Shown here one piece after another: positions 12,344 to 23,924 of a stretch of 64,000 nucleotides of DNA. Under the pieces are notes generated by a model. It was not told the origin of the DNA. It did not search any database and worked only from the letters and a program-made list of their open reading frames with translations. The DNA is taken from the NCBI GenBank assembly GCA_018292915.2, contig JACVVK020000527.1, positions 1-64,000 of the forward strand. Direction: 5' to 3'. Numbering within the stretch: the first letter of the stretch is position 1; each line of letters starts with the position of its first letter. This DNA comes from Batillaria attramentaria (lineage: Eukaryota; Mollusca; Gastropoda; Batillariidae). The position numbers and the translations under genes were made by a program.

Positions 12344-12386
12344 CAAAGGTCTTGGAAACATAAAGTTTCTGATTCCAAGGTCTTTG
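12344..12386. mobile_element. 43-bp TIR-only relic of the foldback family
   Basis: Made of the last 22 nt of one end and 21 nt of the other end of the element at 13032-14813, joined directly. Flanked by a perfect 7-bp duplication, CTTAAAC, at 12337-12343 and 12387-12393. Confidence 0.75.
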
Positions 12387-12884
12387 CTTAAACTGCAGCG
12401 TACGCCATGATCACCACGACCCTACACCCGGGGCACTACGCTACTACTACCACTAATACTACTCCTACTGCTACTACTATGACCTATGTTTCCTGTCTGT
12501 CTGTCTCTCGCTTATAGCTTGTACATTCGTTTAAAAAGGAATGCCAGTAAATACGAACGATAGAAGAGCAAAACATGACATGACATGAGTCCGGTCATTT
12601 CATATTTTCCGAAAAGGCCGAATGCAAGATGTAAAGTAGTTGATGTAGGGATCCACTAACAGTTTACAACCAGGAAGGAAAAAGGTGCTAAACGCCTCTC
12701 TAACCCACGCCTGTAATGCCGTGTTTCCCAGATTACGGCAGATGTGCACGCCTCCGTGTCGCTTGTTTTGAGTGGGAGTTGGTCACGTGACATATCATCG
12801 TGTTGTCGGTAACAGTGTCAAGCCAAGCCTTACACACATCGGGAAGTGATTCTCTTTAGATGCCAGTTATAGCCACACGTTCTC

Positions 12885-13031
12885 ACGTTTCTAGTCAGTC
12901 TAACATATCATTATGGGATGTTTTGATGGTGTTTAACATGGTACTGTTTATACAGATACACCTTCTTACGTTTCTAGTCAGTCTAACATAATTATCATTA
13001 TGGGATGTTTTGATGGTGTTCAACATGGTAC
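12885..13031 (+). repeat. ~83-91-bp tandem repeat, left part
   Basis: Units start ACGTTTCTAGTCAGTCTAAC and contain ATTATGGGATGTTTTGATGG. The array is interrupted by the foldback element and resumes at 14814. Confidence 0.85.
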
Positions 13032-13764
13032 CAAAGACCTTGGAATCAGAAAGACGCGTCACTCCTGCCCTCGTAAGAGAGACATATAGCGGGACAACGC
13101 GAAGAGTTGTCTGCCCGCATTAGCGCGCATCCCGCAGATCTACGCAGTAATGACAGCATGGCGGAAAGTGGAAAGCGATCACAAAAGCCGGGCATGCAAT
13201 TGTGTTCTGCGCCGAATTGTTCAAATAACAGACAAATATAAACGGGGAAATACTTCTTTTGGTATTCCTGTTGAAAAACAAACATTTTTTTTTCGCTTTC
13301 TTGTCAAAAAAAAAAAAAAAGACCTCAAGTGGTACATGTGCATGCAGTGTAAACAAACAGTAAACACACGCGGCTGACGCAGATACAGCGTAATTTTTTT
13401 TTTCCCTGACAACTTTACAAATCACGGTGACTTAAATTGTGCTAGCGTCTACCTGCATCTAAATTCAGAACACACACACACACACACACACACAGAGTTG
13501 TCACTCATACGGCGGCAGGTACGTTCATCGGCACTTGTTCCAGTTCACATACTGTTGGGGGGAAATCTGTAGGTATGTACAGAACTCTTTTCTTAAAAAT
13601 CAAGAGGTTTGCATGCAGTGTAAACAAACAGCAGTAAACACATGTGGCAGGCGCAGACATCAGGTTTTGGTGTTGTTTTTGTTGTTTTGTTGGCGGTGGT
13701 GTTTTTTTTTTTTAAACTTTACAAATAACGTTGACTTGAACTGTGCTAGCGGCACGTTACACTG

Positions 13765-13804
<40 letters not shown>

Positions 13805-14813
13805 CAAAATCATCCGGCTGAACTTCATTCTAACCATTGTAAAACCATATCACAACATAGAATCTGCTGGATCGTCGGTCGCAGATATGATTAATGCTGA
13901 GTTAGCAGGAAGTATTCAGCGGATGCGTCCATCTTTGGATCTCGCACACATTCGATCTTTCTGTGTTCCGTACTAGTTTTACTTGAACACATCGAACGAA
14001 ATGCACTGCGTAGCCTACGTACAGCAGTGAAAGCCAAACTAGATCTTTCGTTCGTCCTCCGGAACTTTGAGAGTACTTATGTTTTCCATAGGCCTAAAAC
14101 ACATGCGAAATATATGGGGGGAGACCACCTGTCAGTCGCTGACATCTTCGTTTTTGTTTATTTTCTTAAAATGTTTTACGGCGGCTAGTGTAGGATTGGG
14201 TCAAACAAACAGACGTTTTTACAAGCATGCGGATTCTATACTAAATTTACGCCAGTCACACGTCGTGGATGCGGCGATTTTGGTTTTCACGTGTGATGCT
14301 ATGTGTTATGTTTGGGAGAAAACATAATCTTGGCTCCAACTTCGATACCGATCTTGGCTCCAACTTCGATATCGTAGGCATACCTACCTCTATTTTTCAA
14401 GGGGGAAATCTACAGAAAGGTTTTCCCGTTCCTGGTGTTCGCTTCTGTCAGGGAAAAAAAAATTACGCTGTATCTGCGTCAGCCGCGTGTGTTTACTGTT
14501 TGTTTACACTGCATGCACACGTACCACTTGAGGTCTTTTTTTTTTTTTTTTGACAAGAAAGCGAAAAAAAAAATGTTTGTTTTTCAACAGGAATACCAAA
14601 AGAAGTATTTCCCCGTTTATATTTGTCTGTTATTTGAACAATTCGGCGCAGAACACAATTGCATGCCCGGCTTTTGTGATCGCTTTCCACTTTCTGCCAT
14701 ACTGCCATTACTGCGTAGATCTGCGGGATGCGCGCTAATGCGCGCAGACAACTCTTACGCGTTGTCCCTCAAAGGAAGGTAAGTGAACTATCTTTATGTT
14801 TCCAAGATCTTTG
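13032..14813. mobile_element. Foldback DNA transposon, P-superfamily-like (non-autonomous)
   Basis: Termini CAAAGACCTTGGAA (13032) and TTCCAAGATCTTTG (to 14813). Flanking 7-bp target duplication ATGGTAC at 13025-13031 and 14814-14820. Long inverted arms of about 320 bp at 13091-13410 and 14447-14768. Each arm carries, reading inward, an ATG followed by a short frame with the motif QLCSAPNCSNN, which resembles the start of a THAP zinc finger, as found in P-element transposases. The frame is broken soon after. The centre has CA microsatellites and no transposase. The split tandem repeat around it shows the empty site. Superfamily is inference from the TSD length and THAP-like motif; hAT-like is the alternative. 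Confidence 0.75.
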
Positions 14814-15035
14814 ATGGTACTGTTTATACAGAGATACACACACACCTTCTGACGTTTCTAGTCAGTCTAGCACATCATTATGGGATGTTTTGATGGTGTT
14901 CAACATGGTACTGTTAATACAGAGATACACACACACCTTCTGACGTTTCTAGTCAGTCTAACATATCATTATGGGATGTTTTGATGGTGTTTAACATGGT
15001 ACCGTTAATACAGAGATACAGATACACCTTCCGAC
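14814..15035 (+). repeat. ~83-91-bp tandem repeat, right part
   Basis: Continuation of the array at 12885, with two further units and short CACACA insertions. Confidence 0.85.
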
Positions 15036-15482
15036 GATGCGAAGTGAAAACCGGGCGTACGTGATAGTGCTGCTGTCAATCATCGGTGGGCAGAGGTTTG
15101 GGTCGTGTCATTTCATTTCCGCGCGGCCAGCAGACGTCATGCAGTGTATTCCGTTCATAGGTCTACTAATCACTAGGATAGTTTATTTAGATCTGTGTAC
15201 TGTATACGCAAGTGAAACTGATTCTCGTCGTTTTGTCAAGTGTGATAATGTTGGTACAGCCGCTTTTAAAGGGGTCAGTGCTACCATTTGTATCGTTCTA
15301 AGATGTTTTCGTGGTATCTATCATCACACCACTTAGACACCTGGACAGTGACAGCGTCTGTAATGCTGGCACTTAGCCAACAGAAGCGTACTCGATGACG
15401 CGGCGACCACACTGAGCGCTCCAGTAGCGTAACAACAGTCGTAGGCTTTGAATGAACGCGCAAAATGTAAACAACATTGTGT
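15036..15482. other. Unassigned, no gene seen
   Basis: One ATG-initiated open stretch (15037-15336) has no recognisable domain. Treated as non-coding. Confidence 0.5.
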
Positions 15483-15493
15483 CGCATTAAGAG

Positions 15494-15625
15494 GGTGGGG
15501 TGGGTGTTTGGGGGTTTAACGTCCTTTTCCACCACATAGGGTGATATCAAAGACGGGGCAACGATGAAAAAGCCAGCACAAATATTTGGCCCCAGCGGGG
15601 ATCGAACTCACGACCCCGGCTCCCC
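15494..15625 (-). mobile_element. SINE-1 copy, minus strand
   Basis: Reverse complement of the family seen at 4611, flanked by an 11-bp target duplication CGCATTAAGAG at 15483-15493 and 15626-15636. Confidence 0.85.
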
Positions 15626-15636
15626 CGCATTAAGAG

Positions 15637-16016
15637 CTGTATTAATCATCAAGATAGAGTATTTCGAGCGTACAGGCAAACTTACCAGCGAGAACATGAG
15701 TTGGCGTAGCATAAAGATGGAATTATTCCGTTTAAAGGTCGAAAGTCTGTCATTTCATAACATCTTGTTACTTTCGCCCCCCCCCCCCCCTTCCTTTCCG
15801 TGTAAACCTCCACATCAGGAATGGCCTTGCAAAGTGTGTGTATTCTCGATGGCTCACCGGAGCCCCAGCAGTGTACGTGACCGTTCAGTGTTTAAGTGGT
15901 TAGACAGCGTCGGTATGAGTCGTGAGAGGTCACTGCAACATACGAGGGATAAATACGTGGCCAGCGCCAGTATCATGGCGGACAAAAAGAATCCGCCTGA
16001 TTGTTGCAACAATGGT
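15637..16016. other. Unassigned, no gene seen
   Basis: Includes a short poly(C) tract near 15778-15791; no recognisable feature. Confidence 0.5.
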
Positions 16017-16029
16017 CACTGTTTATCAA

Positions 16030-16243
16030 GGGGGGCCGGGGTGGCCGAATGGTAGAGCGTTGGACTTTCAATGCTAGGGGAGCCGGGGTGGCCGAATGGT
16101 AGAGCGTTGGACTTTCAATGCTCGGGTCGTGAGTTCCAATATCGGCTGGGGCCACATATTTGTGCTGACGTTTTTCTCGCTGCCCCGTCTTTGATATCAC
16201 CCTTATGTGGTGGAAGAGGACGTTTAACTCCCAAACACCCACC
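16030..16243 (+). mobile_element. SINE-1 copy with duplicated 5' head
   Basis: The first ~48 nt, including the A box, is repeated in tandem before the complete element. Flanked by a 13-bp target duplication CACTGTTTATCAA at 16017-16029 and 16244-16256, which encloses both heads. Confidence 0.85.
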
Positions 16244-16256
16244 CACTGTTTATCAA

Positions 16257-16779
16257 ACGTGTCTTATACATTAATCCCGTCTCGCGTAAATCGGGCGACT
16301 TCTTTTTGTCAGCGTGACGTCAGTGAGCTCTCCTCGTACTGCCCACTGTTCATCGTACTGCGCCGGTCACGTGTTCAGCACCTGTGAAACTCGCGAGTGT
16401 GATACAGCACGCACGCAGAAGTTCCCGCGCGGTGATGTAGGTGACGTCAGCACAACAGGAAGGTACAATTATAATGACAAATAATCATACAGATTTGTAT
16501 AGAGCGCTGCTGTCCAAGTACCGAGGACTCGCTGTGCTTATAAAGGATTACTTTCATCAGCTGGAATATTGTTACTGCTCAACGTCCGTATGGTGACATA
16601 CAGTATCATGTATTGTTCAAGACTGTCACTTCTTTGTGTATTTTCTGCTGGGAAGAGTTAGAGGATTAAACAATAACTTCTCCAAGACTCCATCCAGCGG
16701 ACCAGACATTTTACTATTTTGATCACAGTTGTGCTGGTTTGTGTCAGTGCCCGTACGTGATCATGACAGTGTGTTGTCT
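16257..16779. other. Unassigned, no gene seen
   Basis: No feature recognised between the SINE and the 65-bp minisatellite. Confidence 0.5.
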
Positions 16780-17395
16780 GGGGTGTAACATTAGTGAATA
16801 ACACTACTCGTGAAACAAGCGTCAAATGTGTATGACTGTATAGACAACCCAGTGTGTCGTCAGTGTCATGACACTGTGTTCTCTGGGATGTAACATTGGT
16901 AAATAACACTACTCTTGAAGTAAGTGAGAAGTGTGTATGACTCTGTATAGACAGCTTTGTGCGTTGCCAATGTATCGTCAGTATCACGACACTTGTGTTC
17001 TCTGGGGTGTAACACTTCCTAATAACAAGACTTCAGTCTATGAATCACATATCACAACACTGTTCATTTGGGTGTTACATTGGCACATAACGAGACTTCA
17101 ATCTACGCATCACATTGTGTTCACTGGGGTGCAACACTGGCAAATAACAAGACAGAGGTCTTCGCATCACATCAGGACTCTGTGATTTCTTGGGTGCAAC
17201 ACTGGCAAATAACAACACTTCATTCTACGTATTACACCATGACACTGTGATCTCTGGGGTGTAACATTGGCAGATAACAAGACTTCAGTCTACGTATCAC
17301 ATCATAACACTGTGATCTCTGAGGTGTAACATTGGTAGATAACAACACCAGTCTACGTGTCACATCATGACACTGTGATCTCCGCCAGTAGTGTC
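16780..17395. repeat. ~65-bp minisatellite
   Basis: About nine diverged units. The shared core is GGGGTGTAACATTGGCAAAT followed by AACA and CACATCA. Units near 17128, 17193, 17262 and 17327 are the most regular. Confidence 0.8.
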
Positions 17396-17903
17396 CGTCA
17401 GCCCGTCTCTCTCCTGATACAGACACAGGAACGTGGGACAGTGACCAACACTCAGGTATGTTGTCTACACCTACGTTAAAGGAACAACAACAACTACTAC
17501 TACTACTTATGTGTTCCAGGATGTGTTTCTCGTACACCTACCTTATTCGTGATTAGCTCTGTGACATAGAGTTCGCTCCTATGTATTGATGTTTTCCTAT
17601 CAATACTATTTCAAACCCTGTGATGAAGGAATGTGTTGCTAAAACAAACAAACAAACAAACAAACAAACAAAAAACAACAATAACAACAACAACAAAAAG
17701 CTGCCGTTGATCGGACTTCTCGCATTTTTCTTTTCTTTTTTTCCCATGGAGGTTTCTCAGACAACTACTTGAAATACTGCCTTTCTTTTATGCCAGGAAT
17801 GTCTGTGTGTGAATGTTGGGGGGGGGGGGGGGGTAATGCAGGAAAGAAGAAGGAATTGGAGGAGGGGAGGGGGGGGGGGGTTGGTATGAGCGTCAGACAA
17901 TGA

Positions 17904-17935
<32 letters not shown>

Positions 17936-18472
17936 TTCACATTAATGCCTGGGAGTGTTTTGAGTGTATGTTAGTTGGTTCTTGTGTTATGATCACTCCC
18001 GTGGTATAAGTGCTGGAATCTCACCAGTGAAAATAACTCACGTAACACATCACAAGACAACCATTTCTGTGTGTCCCCTGCCAAGGTTTTATCTACACAG
18101 ATAGAAAGAACACAGATAGAACCTTTCGGCAGAGAATAAAGGAAACAGGGCATTACTACGCCTAGTACTCATATCCGCTAAAGCTCAGGGACGAACCTCT
18201 GTCATGGAGCAAATACTCCTCTGCACTGATTCAACTCAAGTCATGTGGTGTAACAGCTAATTATTGACTTCTTGTTCAACGTGACTTGAAGGAAAAATCT
18301 AATCTAAATATGGCGGACCGGATCTGAGTATGTTAGAGGGGAAACAAAGCCGGCTGTCGCTGAGTAGTGTCACGTGACCGTTGAACAATGTGTTCCATTC
18401 GATTTGTCAGGGTGGGCTCTGTTGATCGAGCATCTCATTACATCCGCCTCTCTCTCTCTCTCTCTCTCAGGG
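17396..18472. other. Unassigned, low-complexity tracts, no gene seen
   Basis: Contains (CAAA)n at 17641-17672, poly(G) tracts at 17818-17832 and 17868-17880, and (GT)n at about 17907-17933. No coding region recognised. Confidence 0.6.
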
Positions 18473-18640
18473 GAGCCAGGGTGGTCGAATGGTAGAGCGT
18501 TGAACTTCTAATGCTCGGGTCGTGAGTTCGATCCCGGCTGGGGCCAAATATGACTTTGTGCTGGCTTCTTCATCGTTGCCCCGTCTTTCATATCACCCTA
18601 TGTGGTGGAAAAAGACGTTAAACCCCCAAACCCCCACCCA
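18473..18640 (+). mobile_element. SINE-1 copy inside a CT microsatellite
   Basis: Full-length member (head GGGGAGCCAGGGTGGTCGAA, CCCCACCC tail). CT repeats on both sides (18451-18469 and 18647-18657) are probably its target duplication. Confidence 0.8.
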
Positions 18641-18655
18641 CCCCACCCTCTCTCT

Positions 18656-18656
<1 letters not shown>

Positions 18657-18729
<73 letters not shown>
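18657..18729. repeat. (GT)n-(GA)n compound microsatellite
   Basis: About 44 nt of GT followed by about 28 nt of GA. Confidence 0.95.
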
Positions 18730-18764
18730 CCAATATCTATATCTATTTATACTTCATGGACACT

Positions 18765-19769
18765 AAGAGGAATATAAGTCAAGTCAAAATTGTTTATTGC
18801 TAGGCCTTGGGCCCATACAAAGTTGAGAGTGCCAACCTGACAACAATACTTGAAAACCAGAAAAAACCATGGTACACAATAAAATATATATCACTCAGCT
18901 AAGCAACTGCTGTCTTTTTCTTAACGCTAGGAAAATGTATAATGCCAGGTTCTTAACAGTATAATAGTTGCTTGAGGCCATTAACAAAGTAAGACGAAAG
19001 CTGCATGGATGGTTCCAAAATGTTTTAGGAATAAACCGGGTACGGATATCTGAAAGACTAGGACAGTATAAAAGAAAATGTAACTCGTCTTCAATACCAA
19101 GCTGACACAGTGGGCATATTTTACTCCGAGGTTCAGCATCAGCGTAACGCAGGCTATGAACTTTAATCGGTGAGACGCCAAACCTGAACCTTATCAAACC
19201 AGTTCGAATGATGTGGCTCTGTACATGACTGAACAGTGAACTCAGTGACCAAGTAGACTTACATGAATGGAAGAAATCAAAACGCTCCTTTGTTGATATA
19301 TCGAAATGCCAGTCTTGCTGGTAACATTCCTGCAGCCTACATTTAAATACTGAAAGAAAATGTTTTGGATCGCCAACACCCTGACTTTGCCACACAAAGC
19401 CAAAGCCATAACGATACAACAAAAAACAGATGGAGGAAGCCCAAGTATTTTTGTCTTGATTATGCATGTTTAAGAGCATATTATAAGCTTTCAGAGGCAA
19501 TCTATTGTGAGACATGCTCAGTAAGCGCAGCCAGTACTTAATACACTTTACATAAACATTAACATACAATGGATATCTCCTGCATTCTCCATAGACAAGT
19601 GTATTAGGTGTTCTAAAGCTTACATTCAGAAATCTCTTTAGGGCGAATAAATGTACGGCTTCTATAGGCTTTAGATTCGTCTGTATACCCCAAACTTCAG
19701 CTGCATAATTATGTCAAAATAGGTTGAATCTGAATATCAAACAACTTGAAGAACACAGATGGAGAATGG
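18765..19769 (-). pseudogene. LINE-A 3' end, tandemly duplicated copy
   Basis: Minus-strand RT C-terminal region, including the zinc-binding-like CPLCQLGIEDELHFLLYC, then 3'UTR ending in AATAAACAATTTTGACTTGA. The 18923-19769 block is nearly identical to 19771-21987 once the pogo-like insertion is removed. It ends abruptly after GGAGAATG, where the sequence jumps back to the 3' part of the element. It is a direct duplication, not a second insertion. Confidence 0.8.
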
Positions 19770-19813
19770 AAACGCTAGGAAAATGTATAATGCCAGGTTC
19801 TTAACAGTATAAT

Positions 19814-20319
19814 ACAGACCCATACGCTTAAGTCAAACACGCTTAAGTCGAACTTCGGATACGTCGAAGCAAAAAAATTTTCCCGGCCAAACTTGCTCTT
19901 TGTATGACTAAATTTTCCACGGATAAGTCGAATGAGTACTCAAAAACGGATAAGTCAAAACTCGGTTATGTCAAACGAAATCTGAAATTTTAGCCTCGGA
20001 TAAGTCGTACCAGTCGCCTGCACGGGAATTTCTTTTTGTCCTTCAGATGCATCAGCGCCAAAACACGGCTTGCACGGAGATTTTACATTTTCCGTGCAAG
20101 TACAGGTTGACAGTGTTATGTGTCCCGCGGGCCTTAGGGCGGGTTATCTTTGGGTGGTAGAACACGAAATTGGCGAGAAACACGTGCAAGAACAGAGCTA
20201 GGCGTGAGATCTGACCCTGTGCCCCTGATCTCTGAGGTTTTCTGTCGCCAGTGTTAAGAAGGTGATTTGCCGTGGGATTCGGAGGGTAAGCAGTGAGTTA
20301 TTCCTGGTGTGTGAAATGT

Positions 20320-20359
<40 letters not shown>

Positions 20360-21188
20360 AAGAGAGAGTTTGCCGGTTGGTGCCGTTACAGTTGGATCTT
20401 TCTGCTATTTGACTGCGTGTGTTTATATGACGTTGTACTAGAATTTATTGAGCGCATGCGATCATATGACTACGAACGCGCGCGCGCGCGCACACACACA
20501 CACACAGATGACGCTGCTGATCACACAAGCAGAATAAGAGTCAGTGAAACTAGAAAAGAAGAAGAAAACATAAGCTGGAAATTTATCACCGTTTGGTGTC
20601 AAGCAGCTTTCAGAAACAGCCATCAGAAAAACTTGGCTTTCTCCTTCCTCTGCATTGCATGTGTGACTATGGTAAGACCAAGCCAATACTCTGAACTGAT
20701 TGAAAGTGAACAGTCCGAATAGCTACGGAGATTCGATGACATGGCAGCTTACACGAGCGTATTGAATATAACAAATCCTAGCAGTAAGGCTCAGTATAGT
20801 TTGCACCCCTGGGCCGTACTGGGCAAACCATTCAAACGCATCCACACTCATTTAGTAGAGTTCGCCTGCTTATATCGGTTTAGGGTTGGGGTTACCGTGT
20901 GGTAATGGTGCAATCGCGATGTTGTTTAGACGGTCGCCGTGCATTTACAGCAGGTGCAAATGACACAAGGGGGAAACTATACCAACGCAGCAGCAGTAAG
21001 CTCATGTTGACCAGGGAAAAATTAATTTTAGTTTCCAAACCGAATCAAGGGGTGAAAAGGTGCAACTCGCTTAACTCGAAGCTTGAGTCGAAATTCGACC
21101 TTATCCGTCGTCACGGATAAGTCAAACTTCGGATACGTCGAACAAGAATCCATTTCCCCTGCGAATTCGACTTAAGCGTGTTCGACTG
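19814..21188. mobile_element. Pogo/Tigger-like non-autonomous DNA element
   Basis: Imperfect terminal inverted repeats, CAGACCCATACGCTTAAGTC and (rc) CAGTCGAACACGCTTAAGTC, rich in repeated AAGTCGAA and GGATA motifs. Flanked by TA at 19812-19813 and 21189-21190, the Tc1/mariner-class target duplication. Internal 1.3 kb has GT/GA microsatellites and no transposase. Inserted in the 3' region of the upstream-lying LINE-A copy only. Confidence 0.75.
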
Positions 21189-21189
21189 T

Positions 21190-22690
21190 AGTTGCTTGAG
21201 GCCATTAACAAAGTAAGACGAAAGCTGCATGGATGGTTCCAAAAATTTTTTAGGAATAAACCGGGTACGGATATCTGAAAGACTAGGACAGTATAAAAGA
21301 AAATGTAACTCGTCTTCAATACCAAGCTGACACAGTGGGCATATTTTACTCCGAGGTTCAGCATCAGCGTAACGCAGGCTATGAACTTTAATCGGTGAGA
21401 CGCCAAACCTGAACCTTATCAAACCAGTTCGAATGATGTGGCTCTGTACATGACTGAACAGTGAACTCAGTGACCAAGTAGACTTAAATGAATGGAAGAA
21501 ATCAAAACGCTCCTTTGTTAATATATCGAAATGCCAGTCTTGCTGGTAACATTCCTGCAGCCTACATTTAAATACTGAAAGAAAATGTTTTGGATCGCCA
21601 ACACCCTTACTTTGCCACACAAAGCCAAAGCCATAACGATACAACAAAAAACAGATGGAGGAAGCCCAAGTATTTTTGTCTTGATTAAGCATGTTTAAGA
21701 GCATATTATAAGCTTTCAGAGGCAATCTATTGTGAGACATGCTCAGTAAGCGCAGCCAGTACTTAATACACTTTACATAAACATTAACATACAATGGATA
21801 TCTCCTGCATTGTCCATAGACAAGTGTATTAGGTGTTCTAAAGCTTACATTCAGAAATCTCTTTAGGGCGAATAAATGTACGGCTTCTATAGGCTTTAGA
21901 TTCGTCTGTATACCCCAAACTTCAGCTGCATATGTCAAAATAGGTTGAATCTGAATATCAAACAACTTGAAGAACACAGATGGAGAATGCTCATCAATTG
22001 ACCATAATAATCTAAAAATCCCAAGTAAACCTTTCTTTGCCCGACCTGCCATGTCATTCATTGTATGTGAAAAGGCCAGACGAGTTGACAAAAAGACACC
22101 CAAATACTTATAAGAATTTACAATACTCAAACTCTGATTACCATATACCCACCTTTCACGAAAAGAAATAGGGCCACCATTTCTAAAAATGACAACGTTC
22201 GACTTCTCAAGATTAACCATCAATCCCAAACGTTTAGACGTATTCCAAATGATGTTCAACTGGTTTTGAAGGCCACTGACAGTGTCAGATACTAAAGCAA
22301 CATCATCAGCAAACAACAATAAAAGTATTTCAATAATGTCTGGATAAAGTTGTATACCATGTCAGTTTCCCATTACTATGTATGTCATCAGCCAGTACAT
22401 TGATAAACAATGAGAACAGGACCGGACTGCAGGTTTCCCCTTGCTTTAAGCCGCGCGGGCATAAAAATGCGTCAGTTATATCACCACCCACCCTCACTCT
22501 TGCCTTTACTATATTATACATACTTTTAATTGCATTATACATTTTGCCCTTTATTTTGTACTTTTTCAAGACTAACCATAGCTTCTCATGAACCACCGAG
22601 TCGAACGCTTTTTTTAAAATCAATAAAAGCAACGTATAGTTTTTATGTTTAACTAACTGCTTCTGGACAAGGGAGACTAAAGTAAAGATC
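21190..22690 (-). pseudogene. LINE-A reverse transcriptase, palm to C-terminus
   Basis: Minus-strand frames encode PRGLKQGETCSPVLFSLFIN, the catalytic LFADDVALV, the thumb region with YKYLGV, and the CCHC-like C-terminal domain. At least one frameshift separates the GLKQG block from FADD, and another lies near FKKAFDSV (about 22600), so the element is dead. Continues upstream of the Harbinger-like insert at 25168. Non-LTR clade not resolved; it is neither LINE-B nor the L2-like element at 36 kb. Confidence 0.8.
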
Positions 22691-22691
22691 A

Positions 22692-23923
22692 GGGGCCGTG
22701 GTCACGACGCGTTCGTAACTTTTCCGCCACCGATTTACGCACGCGAGGGTCCGTAACTTACGATTTGTGATAAAATTGGGTGGTCATGACGTTTGCGCAG
22801 AGTTACGGCCGCTCGGAAACCCTTGCGTATTGTACACCACCTAGGAGGGTGTCGGAAAGGTGCCGTAGCCTTTGCGTAAATCTGAAAAATGGCGGCCCGC
22901 TTGAACTGCAAATGAGAAGAGCATTGCGACGGGAAAGGGTGTTCCGCAATCGTACTAACCCTTTTGACTTGTACGACGATGTGGACATGCTTCAAAGGTT
23001 TAGATTTAGGAGGAGAGACCTGCAGGAATTGTGCGATCTTCTGTAGGACGACTTGAGTGTAGACGGGGCGCGTTCAGTTCACTACGCACCCTGCAATGCA
23101 AAGGCCTGTGTGGCCAGCCGTACACACATCGTGGGTTTATTTGTTTCCTTTTTTGTGGGTTAACATTTGTTGTGTGTGTTTCGGACTAGTTCAGTGCTGA
23201 ACGCACTCGGTCAGTCCTCACTGATCAGCCACCACCGTTTTGATCGTATCAGTGCCTGTCAATGCAGGTCTCATTCATTGTGTTGTGGACCCGAAATGTG
23301 CGGGTTCCGAATTCAGAGTTTTGCCGCTGGTCATGTTTATCTGCCGTAGCACCGGCGTCAGCTTAAATGCGTGGCGTGTATGTGGAGAGTTTTGTTGATG
23401 TTGTTGTTATCCTCTCCTCTTTCGTTCTTCTTTGATTGAGGTTCATTCCGTTGGTTTTCTTGCCAGTGAGCCTGCTACATACGGTTTGTACGTGCAGTAA
23501 ATGCTTCTACTGGTTGTAGTCCGTCCAATGTTGAGATAGAGACTGCTAGGGAGCGGTCTATATGCGACGTGCATGCTCTCCTGATCACACTCTCCACATA
23601 CACGCCACGCATTTAACCTGACAGATAAACATGACTCGATCAAAAACTCTGTAGTGAACGCGTAGTGAACACACCCCCTCTTCTCTTTCACTCTTCACGC
23701 TGCAAGGAGAATTTGTGCAGGTCACGTGATGGTGTTTTCCGTGGGAATCCCGGGGGTCCCACACCTATCTAAAAATAACCCGTACGTGACACCGTTTCCA
23801 GTAAGTGCGCGTCGTGACCGGCCAACTAGCGGAAGAGATAGTTTTCACGTAGCCACATACGAACTTACGATCCGCAACCTATTTGCGCAAAGAAATTTGC
23901 GTTCGCGTCGTGACCACGGCTCC
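22692..23923. mobile_element. Harbinger-like non-autonomous unit 1
   Basis: Inverted termini GGGGCCGTGGTCACGACGCG and CGCGTCGTGACCACGGCTCC. 1232 bp. It carries the start of a transposase-like frame that is broken by a 7-bp deletion relative to unit 2 (near 22893). Left flank AGATC. Confidence 0.75.
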
Positions 23924-23924
23924 A

